Source: Chitinophaga pinensis (GTDB lineage: Bacteria > Bacteroidota > Bacteroidia > Chitinophagales > Chitinophagaceae). From it: DNA of 64,000 nt. The DNA is taken from assembly GCA_943333125.1 (NCBI GenBank), contig CALQSB010000009.1, forward strand, positions 1-64,000, written 5' to 3'. The notes beneath the pieces were generated by a model. It saw only the letters and a program-made list of their open reading frames with translations, ran no database searches and had not been told where the DNA came from. The position numbers and the translations under genes were made by a program. Below, in pieces: positions 25,952-34,581 of this stretch (positions are counted from its first letter, which is position 1; each line of letters starts with the position of its first letter).

Positions 25952-27301
25952 TTATATTCTTGTTCCAAAATCATTTTTTCTGTTTTTCCATTCGCCTTTT
26001 GTAAAATCAGGAAATTCGAGATTCTTTCCACCAGCCGCTACAGATTCCTGACTCAAGGGTGAAATGGCTGTCCATGCTGCTGCATCATAAACATCAAGTG
26101 GTGTGGTGGTTTTGTTTTTAATCGCTTCCACAAATTCATGCAATACGAAAAAGTCCATGCCACCATGACCAGCGCCTATGGTATCATTCTCAAATTTCTT
26201 CCATAAAGGATGATCATATTTTTCGAGGTATGGCTTTGCAGCTTCCCAGCGGTCTTCGTCTTTACTGATCCCATGCAAATACAATGATTGATTTACATCC
26301 ATCCATAAGCCTTTAGTTCCTTGTACTCTGAATCCTAATGAATAAGGGCGTGGCAAAGAAGTATCGTGTTGCAATAAAATAGTTTCCTGATTGGCTGTTT
26401 GTATCATGGTAGTAACTACATCGCCTAATTTGAAATTTATTTTTGCATTGGGATGATTGGCGCCACCTTTCTCTACAATGTATTCATGCAGTCCTCTGGC
26501 TTTAGATGAGTAAGAAACCAGTGAAGTAAAGCGATTGCCTCTGTTGATGTTGGTTAGCATAGCAACCGGACCAATACCATGCGTCGGATAAAGGTCACCG
26601 TTTCTATCAATACTATGTTGTGTTCTCCATTTGGCTTCAGAAAAACCTTTTTCTCCAAACTCAACACCACCACCATAAGGCTGTTTACCATCATTAAATT
26701 TTACATCTCGTAAATTATGCTGGTAGCCGCCTTGTAAATGAATCAGTTCGCCAAACATTCCCTGACGAACCATATTCATTATCGCCATTACATCTCTGCG
26801 GTAACAAACATTTTCCAGCATCATGTAATTGAGTTTGGTTTTTTCAACAAGCTTCACTAGGTTCCATAATTCATCAACGCTAAGTGCAGCAATAACTTCA
26901 CAGCCTACATGCTTGCCGGAATTTAATGCATCCATTGCCATTGAATAATGCCATTCCCAAGGCGTAGCAATAATGACCGCATCTATTTCTTTTATCTCTA
27001 GTAATTTTTTATAAGCATCATTTCCACCCATAATAATTTTCGGCATAGATTTTCCGGATTTTTTAATCAGGTCAACAGCACTGTCTATCATTACTTGCTG
27101 AACATCACAGATGGCAACAATTTCAATATCATCTCTGCGCAATGCCAAATCAATATGGTCTTGTCCTCTTAAGCCGGTTCCAATAAAACCAAGCTTAACT
27201 TTTTGATTGGGTGTTCTTCCAAAAACAACATCAGCAGGAAGTAATAACAATCCCGCAGCAGTAACAGCAGTGGTGCTGATAAAATCTTTTCTTGTCAACA
27301 T
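25952..27301 (-). CDS. Gfo/Idh/MocA-family protein, GH109-type (NAD-dependent glycosidase)
   Basis: 449 residues. N-terminal leader MLTRKDFISTTAVTAAGLLLL resembles a Tat signal but has Arg-Lys in place of Arg-Arg. The Rossmann motif GFIGTGLRGQDH is at about residues 38-49. The phrases ATPWEWHYSMAM near 120 and YPTHGIGPVA near 235 are those of GH109 enzymes, whose founding member removes terminal alpha-N-acetylgalactosamine with an NAD+-dependent redox mechanism. Substrate specificity within the family varies. Tight spacing (18 and 21 bases) to the kinase and esterase genes supports a catabolic operon. Confidence 0.85.
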   Translation of the reverse strand: MLTRKDFISTTAVTAAGLLLLPADVVFGRTPNQKVKLGFIGTGLRGQDHIDLALRRDDIEIVAICDVQQVMIDSAVDLIKKSGKSMPKIIMGGNDAYKKLLEIKEIDAVIIATPWEWHYSMAMDALNSGKHVGCEVIAALSVDELWNLVKLVEKTKLNYMMLENVCYRRDVMAIMNMVRQGMFGELIHLQGGYQHNLRDVKFNDGKQPYGGGVEFGEKGFSEAKWRTQHSIDRNGDLYPTHGIGPVAMLTNINRGNRFTSLVSYSSKARGLHEYIVEKGGANHPNAKINFKLGDVVTTMIQTANQETILLQHDTSLPRPYSLGFRVQGTKGLWMDVNQSLYLHGISKDEDRWEAAKPYLEKYDHPLWKKFENDTIGAGHGGMDFFVLHEFVEAIKNKTTTPLDVYDAAAWTAISPLSQESVAAGGKNLEFPDFTKGEWKNRKNDFGTRI

Positions 27302-27319
27302 AAAAAATATTTGTTTTGG

Positions 27320-28351
27320 TTATGTATTTTCTTCAAGCACTTGCAAGAGGCGACATTGATTTTTTGCTCTATCGAGATTATGTTCAGGATATGTTATCGT
27401 ATAATACACATCATTGTTCAGATAATCTGTCAGGAATCTTAATGCCTGCATGTAAGTCATGAATTTTCCGGCATAAGATAGCAAATTCAGTTCATTTTCG
27501 GTTAGTTGAATGGCCGCTTTATATCCTGATATAATTGCCGCATAATATTCATTTCTGAAAATAATTTTATTCAGATTGGATTCATTTTCTCCGGCTTCGC
27601 ACACCATAGTACGAATCATGTCTCCGAGATCAGAAATAAAATAACCGGGCATGAGGGTATCCCAATCGATGACCGCTTTAGGCGCTAAAGAAAATTTATC
27701 AAAAAGTATGTTGCTGATTTTGGTATCAGCATGAATAATTCGTTTGGGTATCAGCAATTCTTTTTCAATCTTGTTGAAGATATTTACGATTTCAATTCTT
27801 GATAACAAATAATCAATGCAGTCTTTGGCTTTCGATTTTCTTTCATCATCAGTAAGGGCATATGCAGTTTTAAATTGTTCAAATCGCAAATCGAGATGGT
27901 GAAAATCGGGAATAGACGGAATGAAATTTTCAGTGTTTGCATTTTGCAACAATGAAGTGAATTTACCAAATGAAAAAGCGGTTTGATATGCTTGGTCAAT
28001 TCTAGCGATTGCTTCTATTGTTGTGGTGTTTTCTATAAAATCAATCAATCGCCAGTAATTGCTATCCTCATCAACAAAATAATCCTCACTGTTTAAAGTT
28101 GGATTTATTTTTATTACCGGATAATTTTCGTCAACAGCTAAAATAGAAGCTGAGGCTAATTTTATATTGTCTGAAATCGCAATTGGATTTTTAAAAATTG
28201 CAGTATTGAGTTGTTGTAAAATAAATCGCTTTGATGAAATTTTATCTGAAACAATAAAAGTTTGATTGATCAGTCCGGTTGATGATTGATCAATCAGATA
28301 TTGACTGGCATCTAAACCAAAGGCGGAAAATATAGCGGTAATATTTTTCAA
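27320..28351 (-). CDS. APH-fold kinase, N-acetylhexosamine 1-kinase-like
   Basis: 343 residues of the aminoglycoside-phosphotransferase fold. The catalytic loop is HADTKISN at H207-N214 and the metal-binding motif is DWD at D229-D231. The N-terminal phrase GLINQTFIV is the glycine-rich loop, and KRFILQQLN carries the ATP lysine. Proteins of this length beside GH109 and sugar transporter genes resemble NahK, which phosphorylates GlcNAc/GalNAc at C1 in the lacto-N-biose pathway. An antibiotic-modifying role is unlikely. It probably opens the amino-sugar operon, 50 bases downstream of the yjdF-like gene. Confidence 0.78.
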   Translation of the reverse strand: MKNITAIFSAFGLDASQYLIDQSSTGLINQTFIVSDKISSKRFILQQLNTAIFKNPIAISDNIKLASASILAVDENYPVIKINPTLNSEDYFVDEDSNYWRLIDFIENTTTIEAIARIDQAYQTAFSFGKFTSLLQNANTENFIPSIPDFHHLDLRFEQFKTAYALTDDERKSKAKDCIDYLLSRIEIVNIFNKIEKELLIPKRIIHADTKISNILFDKFSLAPKAVIDWDTLMPGYFISDLGDMIRTMVCEAGENESNLNKIIFRNEYYAAIISGYKAAIQLTENELNLLSYAGKFMTYMQALRFLTDYLNNDVYYTITYPEHNLDRAKNQCRLLQVLEENT

Positions 28352-28401
28352 ATCAGGTGATCAAATTTTAAAATGAAGGTCTAAAAAAACTCAGTCAAAA
28401 T

Positions 28402-29055
28402 CTATTTAATGTTTTCGTAAATTTTAAAGTAGCGTTTTATTGCAGAAACAATTGATGTTGCTATGATAGCACCTGAAAAAGCCAGAAATACATCTTTTTG
28501 AGAATCCCAGATATCGCCTTGAGATCCCAGATAAGCATCGCCTTGTGCCGGAAAAAATACATCGGCCACAGCCCATTCAATCAATTCGTAAAATGCACTA
28601 ATAGATAAAGTGATTTCTATGGGCAACAGCCAGGCCACCCAGCTTGGATATTTCAACCATTTCAAAAACATCTCGCGCATGGGATAGGCGAGTAGAAAGC
28701 CAAAACTAAAATGAACGATTCTGTCGTAATGATTTCTATGCAGATGGAATTGATCTTTTAGCCAATATCCAAAAGGGTTTTCGGCGTAAGTATATTTGGA
28801 TCCGTAAACATGCAGACATAAATAAATACAAATTAGCAAATAGGAGAGGTCGCTAAACTGGTATTTGCGATGAGTCTTTAATAAAAAAATAATGAATAAA
28901 AAAGTGAGTGTGTTTTCGAGAAACCAGTTTTTGATATCTGTAGTTCCTAAGAAAGTGCTTAACCAAATTAAAAAAAATACAACACTAAAAATCCAAAGCC
29001 AGTAATTTCTTTTAAATGGAGTTCTGAAATCGGATATGGCGATGGTGAATCTCAT
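28402..29055 (-). CDS. DUF2238 / YjdF-family inner-membrane protein
   Basis: 217 residues with five or six membrane segments. The DUF2238 signatures are clear: HVYGSKYTYAENPFGYW near residue 83, YDRIVHFSFGFLLAYP near 109, and SAFYELIEWAVADVF with LGSQGDIWDSQKDV near 152-188. The conserved His, Glu and Asp residues in membrane-proximal positions recall metal-dependent membrane enzymes, but the family has no settled function. It follows an exported beta-barrel-like gene with an 18-base gap. Confidence 0.88.
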   Translation of the reverse strand: MRFTIAISDFRTPFKRNYWLWIFSVVFFLIWLSTFLGTTDIKNWFLENTLTFLFIIFLLKTHRKYQFSDLSYLLICIYLCLHVYGSKYTYAENPFGYWLKDQFHLHRNHYDRIVHFSFGFLLAYPMREMFLKWLKYPSWVAWLLPIEITLSISAFYELIEWAVADVFFPAQGDAYLGSQGDIWDSQKDVFLAFSGAIIATSIVSAIKRYFKIYENIK

Positions 29056-29073
29056 TTGTTGAAATGGTTTCGG

Positions 29074-29655
29074 TTAAAATCTTTTTCCGATGCAAATACC
29101 TAATCGCGGATAACCACCTATAATATTATCTCCAAAAAGTCGTCCCCAGCCGGCATAAAAGTCGCCGATGAAACCGTTTCTCGCTAAAAGCTTTATACCA
29201 ACTGCAGCGCCAAAACCAAAATTGGTTGCTGAGCGTTCATAGGAAGAAGTTACATTGCCATTAAAATCGTATAAATTATATTTTTCTTTTTGACCAGCGA
29301 TAGCCATGTTGCCCTCAACATAAAATCCGGAAGCTTTTTTTTCGCCAAAATAGAGTCTGTAAAATGGACAAATTAAACTACGCAACTCATTTAATCCATC
29401 AGTATGATTGTCTTTAAATTTTTCTAATTGAAAAGCAATAGAAATACCTGCGCCCATATTATCCGCAAAGGTTCTTTCGTAAGTTAATTCTGGCAAACCT
29501 GCAATAGCAGAGGGGACATTTATTCTGATTTCATTATTAGATAATTCACTGATCGGTTTTACCTGTACAATTATTTCTTCTTCTTTTTTTACTTCTTGAG
29601 AAAATGAAGCGTAAGCCCCTGTTAATAGAATTAATAACACTAATATTTTTTTCAT
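29074..29655 (-). CDS. Small outer-membrane beta-barrel-like protein
   Basis: 193 residues from ATG 29655; a TTG two codons earlier is also possible. Signal peptide ends near AYASFSQ. The mature protein has alternating amphipathic strands (MGAGISIAFQLEKF, FYVEGNMAIAGQKEKY, NFGFGAAVGIKLLARNGF) and ends in a strand with C-terminal Phe (PRLGICIGKRF), the pattern of an outer-membrane barrel of roughly eight strands. It resembles DUF3575-type proteins. No specific function is assigned. Confidence 0.7.
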   Translation of the reverse strand: MKKILVLLILLTGAYASFSQEVKKEEEIIVQVKPISELSNNEIRINVPSAIAGLPELTYERTFADNMGAGISIAFQLEKFKDNHTDGLNELRSLICPFYRLYFGEKKASGFYVEGNMAIAGQKEKYNLYDFNGNVTSSYERSATNFGFGAAVGIKLLARNGFIGDFYAGWGRLFGDNIIGGYPRLGICIGKRF

Positions 29656-29677
29656 ATCCAATTTTTATTTAGTGATA

Positions 29678-29719
29678 AAGATAGTATTAAATAGCTCAGA
29701 AAATATTTAATACTATCTT
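29678..29719 (-). terminator. 16-bp perfect inverted repeat, likely terminator
   Basis: AAGATAGTATTAAATA (29678-29693) and its exact complement (29704-29719) flank a 10-base loop. It is between the stop of the ydcZ-like gene and the start of the barrel gene, all on the minus strand. The stem is A/T-rich and is followed on the minus strand by only a short T-rich stretch, so it could instead be a protein-binding operator for the downstream gene. Confidence 0.5.
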
Positions 29720-29740
29720 CAATAAATTTCAAAAACAAGT

Positions 29741-30184
29741 TTAAAATTTTCTGATAATAATGACTCCAACAATTACCAATAAAAATCCTAATAATCTCCA
29801 GATAGTTATTGGATGTTGCTGAGCGACAAGAATATTAAAATGTTCAAATAATGCGGATATCAGCATCTGGCCTGTAACTACAAGTCCGAAAGTTAATGCG
29901 GGTCCAAGTTTTGGAAAAGCAAGGATTACAATGGTTACATAAAAAGCACCTAAAAATCCACCAATCCATGCATAAGCAGGTGCAGTTTTTATGCCTGCCC
30001 AGGAAACCGTTTGCTTGGTAATGATAATATAAGACGCCACTGCAATTGCACCTATAAAAAATGAAATCATAGAAGCGTGAATAGGACTGCTTCCTGCTTT
30101 ACCAAGTTTTGCGTTCAATCCTGCCTGTATAGGAAGGAAGGCGCCTGCGAGAAAGGCCGCAAAAACCCAGATTAATTTATTCAT
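29741..30184 (-). CDS. DMT-family transporter, DUF606/YdcZ type (five-helix half protein)
   Basis: 147 residues with five membrane segments, the half-size DMT arrangement that works as a dimer. Family phrases: FLPIQAGLNAKLGK near residue 17, and GGFLGAFYVTIVILAFPKLGPALTFGLVVTGQM near 74-106 including the conserved FPKLG loop. Substrate unknown. It is nine bases after the stop of the carbonic anhydrase gene, so the two are probably co-transcribed. Confidence 0.87.
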   Translation of the reverse strand: MNKLIWVFAAFLAGAFLPIQAGLNAKLGKAGSSPIHASMISFFIGAIAVASYIIITKQTVSWAGIKTAPAYAWIGGFLGAFYVTIVILAFPKLGPALTFGLVVTGQMLISALFEHFNILVAQQHPITIWRLLGFLLVIVGVIIIRKF

Positions 30185-30193
30185 GAAATAAAA

Positions 30194-30973
30194 TTATAGA
30201 AAGGTAACCTCTCCGGTTTTTATATTATAAAAGGCGCCAACAATTTTAATTTCACCTTTATCTGCCATTTCTTTTAAAATCGGACTCTTCTTCATTATGG
30301 TTTCAATGGCAACGGTTATATTGTTTTTTGAAACATAATCAAGGTAGTCGTAATTTTTTGAGCTTTTCTCTCCATTATAATCACTTGATTTTGGTATGGC
30401 AGCCTTAATCTTGCTGAGCAAACCAGTAATGTTTCCAAGCTTTACATCGTCAACAGCAGATTTTACTGCACCACAAGAGCCATGTCCTAAAACTACAATG
30501 ACTTTAGATCCCACTACTTTGCAGCCATATTCCATACTCGCTAATATATCTTCATTCACTACATTTCCTGCAACTCTGGCAACAAATAAATCTCCAATTC
30601 CTTTATTAAAAACATCTTCTACGGGTACACGACTGTCGAGGCAGGAAAGGATAACCGCTTTGGGATGCTGTCCATTTGATGCATCAATAATCATTCCCGA
30701 GTGATCTCTTACAGACAGACTATCTTTTAAAAATAGCTCATTTCCTCTTTTAAGATCTGCTATTACCATATCAGGGGTAAGCGATTTTAATTCTTCGGCA
30801 GTAAGTACTTTATCAATAATAAGTTTGGAGGGTGCTATAGAGATAGTGGCTTCAGGATTTGAAGTTTCGATTTTTTCTGTCTCAGTGTTTTTTGATTCGG
30901 TTTTTTCCTGGCATGAGGTCATAAAAGCAGAAAAAATAAATCCGGAAAGGGCAATTGAAATGATTTTTTTCAT
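30194..30973 (-). CDS. Beta-class carbonic anhydrase, predicted lipoprotein
   Basis: Interconverts CO2 and bicarbonate. 259 residues. The zinc ligands C111, H164 and C167 and the Asp113-Arg115 dyad are all present in SCLDSRVPVED and VLGHGSCGAV. The N-terminus is a lipoprotein signal with the acylated cysteine at C21 (FMTSC), followed by a Ser/Glu/Lys-rich linker, so the enzyme is predicted to be in the periplasm or at a membrane surface and not in the cytoplasm. A perfect TAnnTTTG element lies 82 bases upstream. Adjacent to a small DMT transporter. Confidence 0.93.
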   Translation of the reverse strand: MKKIISIALSGFIFSAFMTSCQEKTESKNTETEKIETSNPEATISIAPSKLIIDKVLTAEELKSLTPDMVIADLKRGNELFLKDSLSVRDHSGMIIDASNGQHPKAVILSCLDSRVPVEDVFNKGIGDLFVARVAGNVVNEDILASMEYGCKVVGSKVIVVLGHGSCGAVKSAVDDVKLGNITGLLSKIKAAIPKSSDYNGEKSSKNYDYLDYVSKNNITVAIETIMKKSPILKEMADKGEIKIVGAFYNIKTGEVTFL

Positions 30974-31054
30974 AATAAAATTAATAAGGGTTTTAAATAT
31001 AAATAAATATAAAACAATTTGTCTAAAAAATGCTTTAACTCAAATTAAATCATG

Positions 31055-31062
31055 CAAATGTA
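31055..31062 (-). promoter_or_regulatory. Putative -7 element (TACATTTG) for the carbonic anhydrase gene
   Basis: Perfect TAnnTTTG on the minus strand, 82 bases before the ATG. No good -33 TTTG was found at the usual distance. Confidence 0.35.
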
Positions 31063-31119
31063 GACTTCCGCAGTAATAAAAATAAAATATTCTTCATTGA
31101 TAATTCAGAAAAAGCGCGA

Positions 31120-32235
31120 TCAGTTTATCATCTGTTTTGTTTGTTTGCTTAAATAATTCTCATCAACAGTAGCGCCTAATCCATTTGTTTCGGGAACCGT
31201 AATCATACCTTTATTATCAAAGCTGATGCCGCCGATAACAGGATCTTCAACAAACATCAGCGGTGTATCAAAATCGAAATGAATGATATTGTCGCTGGTC
31301 AATGCCAGATGTGCTGCAGCTGTGAATGCCAGTCTTGATTCCAGAAAACCACCCAACTGTAATTTCATTCCAGCTGCATTTGCAAGGGCAATTATTTTTT
31401 TTGCTTTGAAAATGCCAGATGATTTTCCTAGTTTAATATTGAACATATCGCAGGCTCCTAAATCAATTAATCTTTTTGCATCATTATGATCCAGACAAGA
31501 TTCGTCGGCCATAATAGGAATAGGAGATTGTTCTTTTACTTTTTTCATCTCCATATAATTCCATCGGGCAATTGGTTCTTCACAATGCTGAATGTTGTAT
31601 TGACCAAGTTCTTTAAGAATTTCAATAGCATCATTCACGCTCCATCCCTGATTGGCATCGATTCTGATAGGAGTGTCCATGCCGATTTTCGCTCTCATTA
31701 ATTGTATTCTTTCAATATCTTTTTCTTTGGATTCGCCAAGTTTTACTTTTATAAATTGAAATCCGTTGTCAATGATCTTTTGTGCATCATTGGCCATTTT
31801 TGTGGCTTTTCCAATACTAACGGTGTAATCTGTAATTATTTTTTTATTGTTCGTTCCGGATAGAAATCGATACAATGGAAGCCCTGCCTGTTGCGAAGCG
31901 ATATCATACAATGCAATATCAAAAGCACTTTTAATGCTGGTGTTTGCGAAAATGGTTTTGTCCATTAGTAATGAACATTGTTCGATATCTAAAGCATTCT
32001 TACCAATTAATGATTTTGCCAGATATTGAGCTACAACATAACAAGTATCCATGCTTTCTCCATTGATACTCATAAACGGACTACATTCGCCAAATCCGGT
32101 AATGCCATTATTTGTTTTGATAATGACGATTACATTCTCTGCAAAATCCAAAGGCCCTAGAGAAGTAACAAAAGTTTCTTTTAACCGAATAGGAGATTTG
32201 TAAATCTCAATTTGTTTGATAATTGCTTCAGCCAT
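31120..32235 (-). CDS. Enolase-superfamily dipeptide epimerase (L-Ala-D/L-Glu epimerase type)
   Basis: 371 residues from ATG 32235; an earlier in-frame start would add 19 residues not typical of the family. Catalytic Lys pair K163-x-K165 (KVKLG), metal ligands D193 (DANQGW), E220 (CEEPIARW) and D244 (MADES), and the opposite-face lysine K268 (NIKLGKSSG) are all present. Dipeptide epimerases interconvert L-Ala-L-Glu and L-Ala-D-Glu during murein peptide recycling, which fits the cell-wall enzymes elsewhere in this window. Exact dipeptide specificity cannot be read from sequence alone. Confidence 0.87.
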   Translation of the reverse strand: MAEAIIKQIEIYKSPIRLKETFVTSLGPLDFAENVIVIIKTNNGITGFGECSPFMSINGESMDTCYVVAQYLAKSLIGKNALDIEQCSLLMDKTIFANTSIKSAFDIALYDIASQQAGLPLYRFLSGTNNKKIITDYTVSIGKATKMANDAQKIIDNGFQFIKVKLGESKEKDIERIQLMRAKIGMDTPIRIDANQGWSVNDAIEILKELGQYNIQHCEEPIARWNYMEMKKVKEQSPIPIMADESCLDHNDAKRLIDLGACDMFNIKLGKSSGIFKAKKIIALANAAGMKLQLGGFLESRLAFTAAAHLALTSDNIIHFDFDTPLMFVEDPVIGGISFDNKGMITVPETNGLGATVDENYLSKQTKQMIN

Positions 32236-32300
32236 GAGAATGCAGTTTTTTATGATCGGTAAATTACGGCAATCAAAGTAACTGTCAAACACTTATCAGT

Positions 32301-34514
32301 TTAATAGGTCATTTTGATTAATTTTCCACTCTTCAGATTAGTATTGTCATCATGAAATCTGTAAAAATAAACACCAGACGGATACTTGCTGAAGTCTATT
32401 ATATTCACGCCATCTAAAAGGATGTAATCTTTAATCAGCAGCTGACCAATGGCATTGTATAGATTCATTTTGATAATACAAGTGGTAGTGTTTTTATCGA
32501 TTATTAATTGACTACCGATAGGATTTGGAAATAGTTTTGTTTCTGTTGTCAATTCACAAATACCGTTATTACAATTTGTGGCCTGTGAAATATTAATAGA
32601 ATCTCTTGCCTGGCAATTGTTGTTATCGGTTACATTCACCCAATATGTTCCTGGTAATGTGATGTTGAGATTGTTATTGACAGACCCATCATTCCATTGA
32701 TAGGCATTGAAATTTCCCGGAGTGATAATCAAAGTTTGATTGGCGCATATAGAAGTATCTTTTCCCAAATTGGGTTGCGGCAAGGTCAGGATATTGAGTG
32801 TCAGTTCAACAATGCTGTCACAGCCGTTGTTCGCTGTCAAAGTATCGTAATAGGTGCCAGATGCATTCAGCAGCAAGCCGTCGAAAAGATAGCTGCCGCA
32901 GATGCTTTCATTGATTTGTGTGCGAATATTGTTGATGGTGAGATTGAGAACAATGGTACTATCACAGCCGCCACTGCTCAGCAGACTTTGATAATAAATA
33001 CCTGTGTTCGTGTAGGTATTTCCGTTTAAGGTGTAGCTGCCACAAGCGTTCGTAGTAATGGTCGTGCTTGGTGTTCGGCAACCGCCATTTAACTTCACGA
33101 TAGGCACATCTACATCGCCATAAGGCGTCACAATAGTGGTTCCAGGACCTGGATCAAAATCAACTGCAAAAGTGAAAAGTCCTGTGTAATATATGTTTTT
33201 TAAAACATCAACTTGAATAGTGACGTAACTGCTTTCATAACCACCCAAAATTGCATTTTGAAATTGTGCTGCCCATACATAATCACCGGCTTCATTTAAT
33301 TTGGCGATAAAAATATTTCCTTCTGTAAGAGAGTGATCTGCGGGTCCGGGATCGAAATCTACAGTATTATAAAATCCACCTGAAATATAAATATTGTTTC
33401 CTGAATCAAAAGTTATACATTCTCCGAAAGCTTCGCCTGTAAATGTTTTGGCGAAAATTAAATTACCGGCGTTGTTCAGCTTTACAATAAAACAACCTCT
33501 GTTAGTAGAATTGTTTAGATTGAATACAGCAGGTCCCGGATCGAAATCCACAGTGCCATTATACTGACCCGTTAGTAATACATTGTCGGAATTGTCAATC
33601 TCCACACTCCATACTTTATCAGTGGTAATCCCTCCAAATTGTTTGGCCCAGGAAAAGATTCCATTGCTGTCGAGTTTGATAACAACTCCATCATTGTCTC
33701 CATTAGATATTAATATTGCAGTTCCTGTTCCGGGATCAAAATCCACCGCGTCTGTGAAATTGCCGCCCATATATACGGCACCTTTTGAATCAGATGTCAT
33801 GGTTAATTCCTGCATAGAGGCAGTGTTTTGATTCGGCATTTGTTTCGCCCATTTTAAATTTCCATTTGCATCTATTTTGAAGATGAAAAAATCATTGTAG
33901 ATATTTCCGGCTGTCATTGTATACAGTCCAGGACCTGGATCGAAATCTGCAGGGCCACCAAAATCACCGCCCAATAAAATATTATTATTCACATCAATTT
34001 CCATGGTGTTGATAGAATACACCTGCCATTGTTTTGACCAGATATAATTACCGTTATTATCGAGTTTTATAACGAAAGCATCCGAACCTACTGCAGTAGC
34101 ATTGGCTATTCCGGGACCTGGATCCATATCGACTGTTCCTTGATACATGCCCATGAGTACAATATTGCCATACTTATCTAATTTCATTTGCCTCACCTGA
34201 TCTCCCTGAATACCACCAAGATGTTTAGCCCAGTGAAAATTTCCGGCACTGTCATATTCAGTAATAAATAAATCCTGATCACCGTTAGATGTCATGTTAT
34301 ATACACCGGGTCCTGCATCAAAATCAGCAGTACCTTTAAATAGTCCTGCAACTATAACTGCTTTATTAGAATCAATAACCATTGAAACGCCTGTAAATCC
34401 TTCTCCTGAAGCTCCTAGGTGTTTTACCCAGTTAAGACTCACTTGTTGTGCAGAAATAGAATTGCAACATAATAAAATGGATATAGTGATAATAAAATGA
34501 ATCTTCTTAAACAT
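32301..34514 (-). CDS. Secreted T9SS protein with seven SBBP-like beta-propeller repeats
   Basis: 738 residues from ATG 34514 with a signal peptide ending NSISAQ. Residues about 25-450 hold seven repeats of about 55-65 residues, each containing a D(F/M)D(P/A)G(P/T)(G/A) phrase and a NG(N/I)xxWAK-type strand; seven copies fits a seven-bladed beta-propeller. Two short Cys-containing modules of about 40 residues (ending GCDSTIVLNLTI and GCDSIVELTLNI) follow, then a PKD/Ig-like stretch and a T9SS type A sorting domain (LFPNPIGSQL ... YPSGVYFYRF ... GKLIKMTY). Surface-exposed; no catalytic site recognised. Confidence 0.87.
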   Translation of the reverse strand: MFKKIHFIITISILLCCNSISAQQVSLNWVKHLGASGEGFTGVSMVIDSNKAVIVAGLFKGTADFDAGPGVYNMTSNGDQDLFITEYDSAGNFHWAKHLGGIQGDQVRQMKLDKYGNIVLMGMYQGTVDMDPGPGIANATAVGSDAFVIKLDNNGNYIWSKQWQVYSINTMEIDVNNNILLGGDFGGPADFDPGPGLYTMTAGNIYNDFFIFKIDANGNLKWAKQMPNQNTASMQELTMTSDSKGAVYMGGNFTDAVDFDPGTGTAILISNGDNDGVVIKLDSNGIFSWAKQFGGITTDKVWSVEIDNSDNVLLTGQYNGTVDFDPGPAVFNLNNSTNRGCFIVKLNNAGNLIFAKTFTGEAFGECITFDSGNNIYISGGFYNTVDFDPGPADHSLTEGNIFIAKLNEAGDYVWAAQFQNAILGGYESSYVTIQVDVLKNIYYTGLFTFAVDFDPGPGTTIVTPYGDVDVPIVKLNGGCRTPSTTITTNACGSYTLNGNTYTNTGIYYQSLLSSGGCDSTIVLNLTINNIRTQINESICGSYLFDGLLLNASGTYYDTLTANNGCDSIVELTLNILTLPQPNLGKDTSICANQTLIITPGNFNAYQWNDGSVNNNLNITLPGTYWVNVTDNNNCQARDSINISQATNCNNGICELTTETKLFPNPIGSQLIIDKNTTTCIIKMNLYNAIGQLLIKDYILLDGVNIIDFSKYPSGVYFYRFHDDNTNLKSGKLIKMTY

Positions 34515-34538
34515 AATCTTCTTTTCAATTTTAAAAAG

Positions 34539-34546
34539 CAAAAATA
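34539..34546 (-). promoter_or_regulatory. Putative -7 element (TATTTTTG) for the propeller protein gene
   Basis: Perfect TAnnTTTG on the minus strand, 24 bases before the preferred ATG at 34514. It also argues against the upstream start at 34541, which would fall inside it. Confidence 0.4.
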
Positions 34547-34581
34547 TTAATTAAATAATTAGGTAGCACAAGCAGATAAAA

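Noticed and set aside
27320-28351. Aminoglycoside resistance kinase
   Set aside because: Context (GH109, permease, esterase) and length fit a hexosamine kinase-like protein better; the fold alone does not imply resistance.
34294-34500. Plus-strand ORFs opposite the seven-repeat T9SS gene
   Set aside because: Open only because the DFDPGPG repeats give stop-poor complements.
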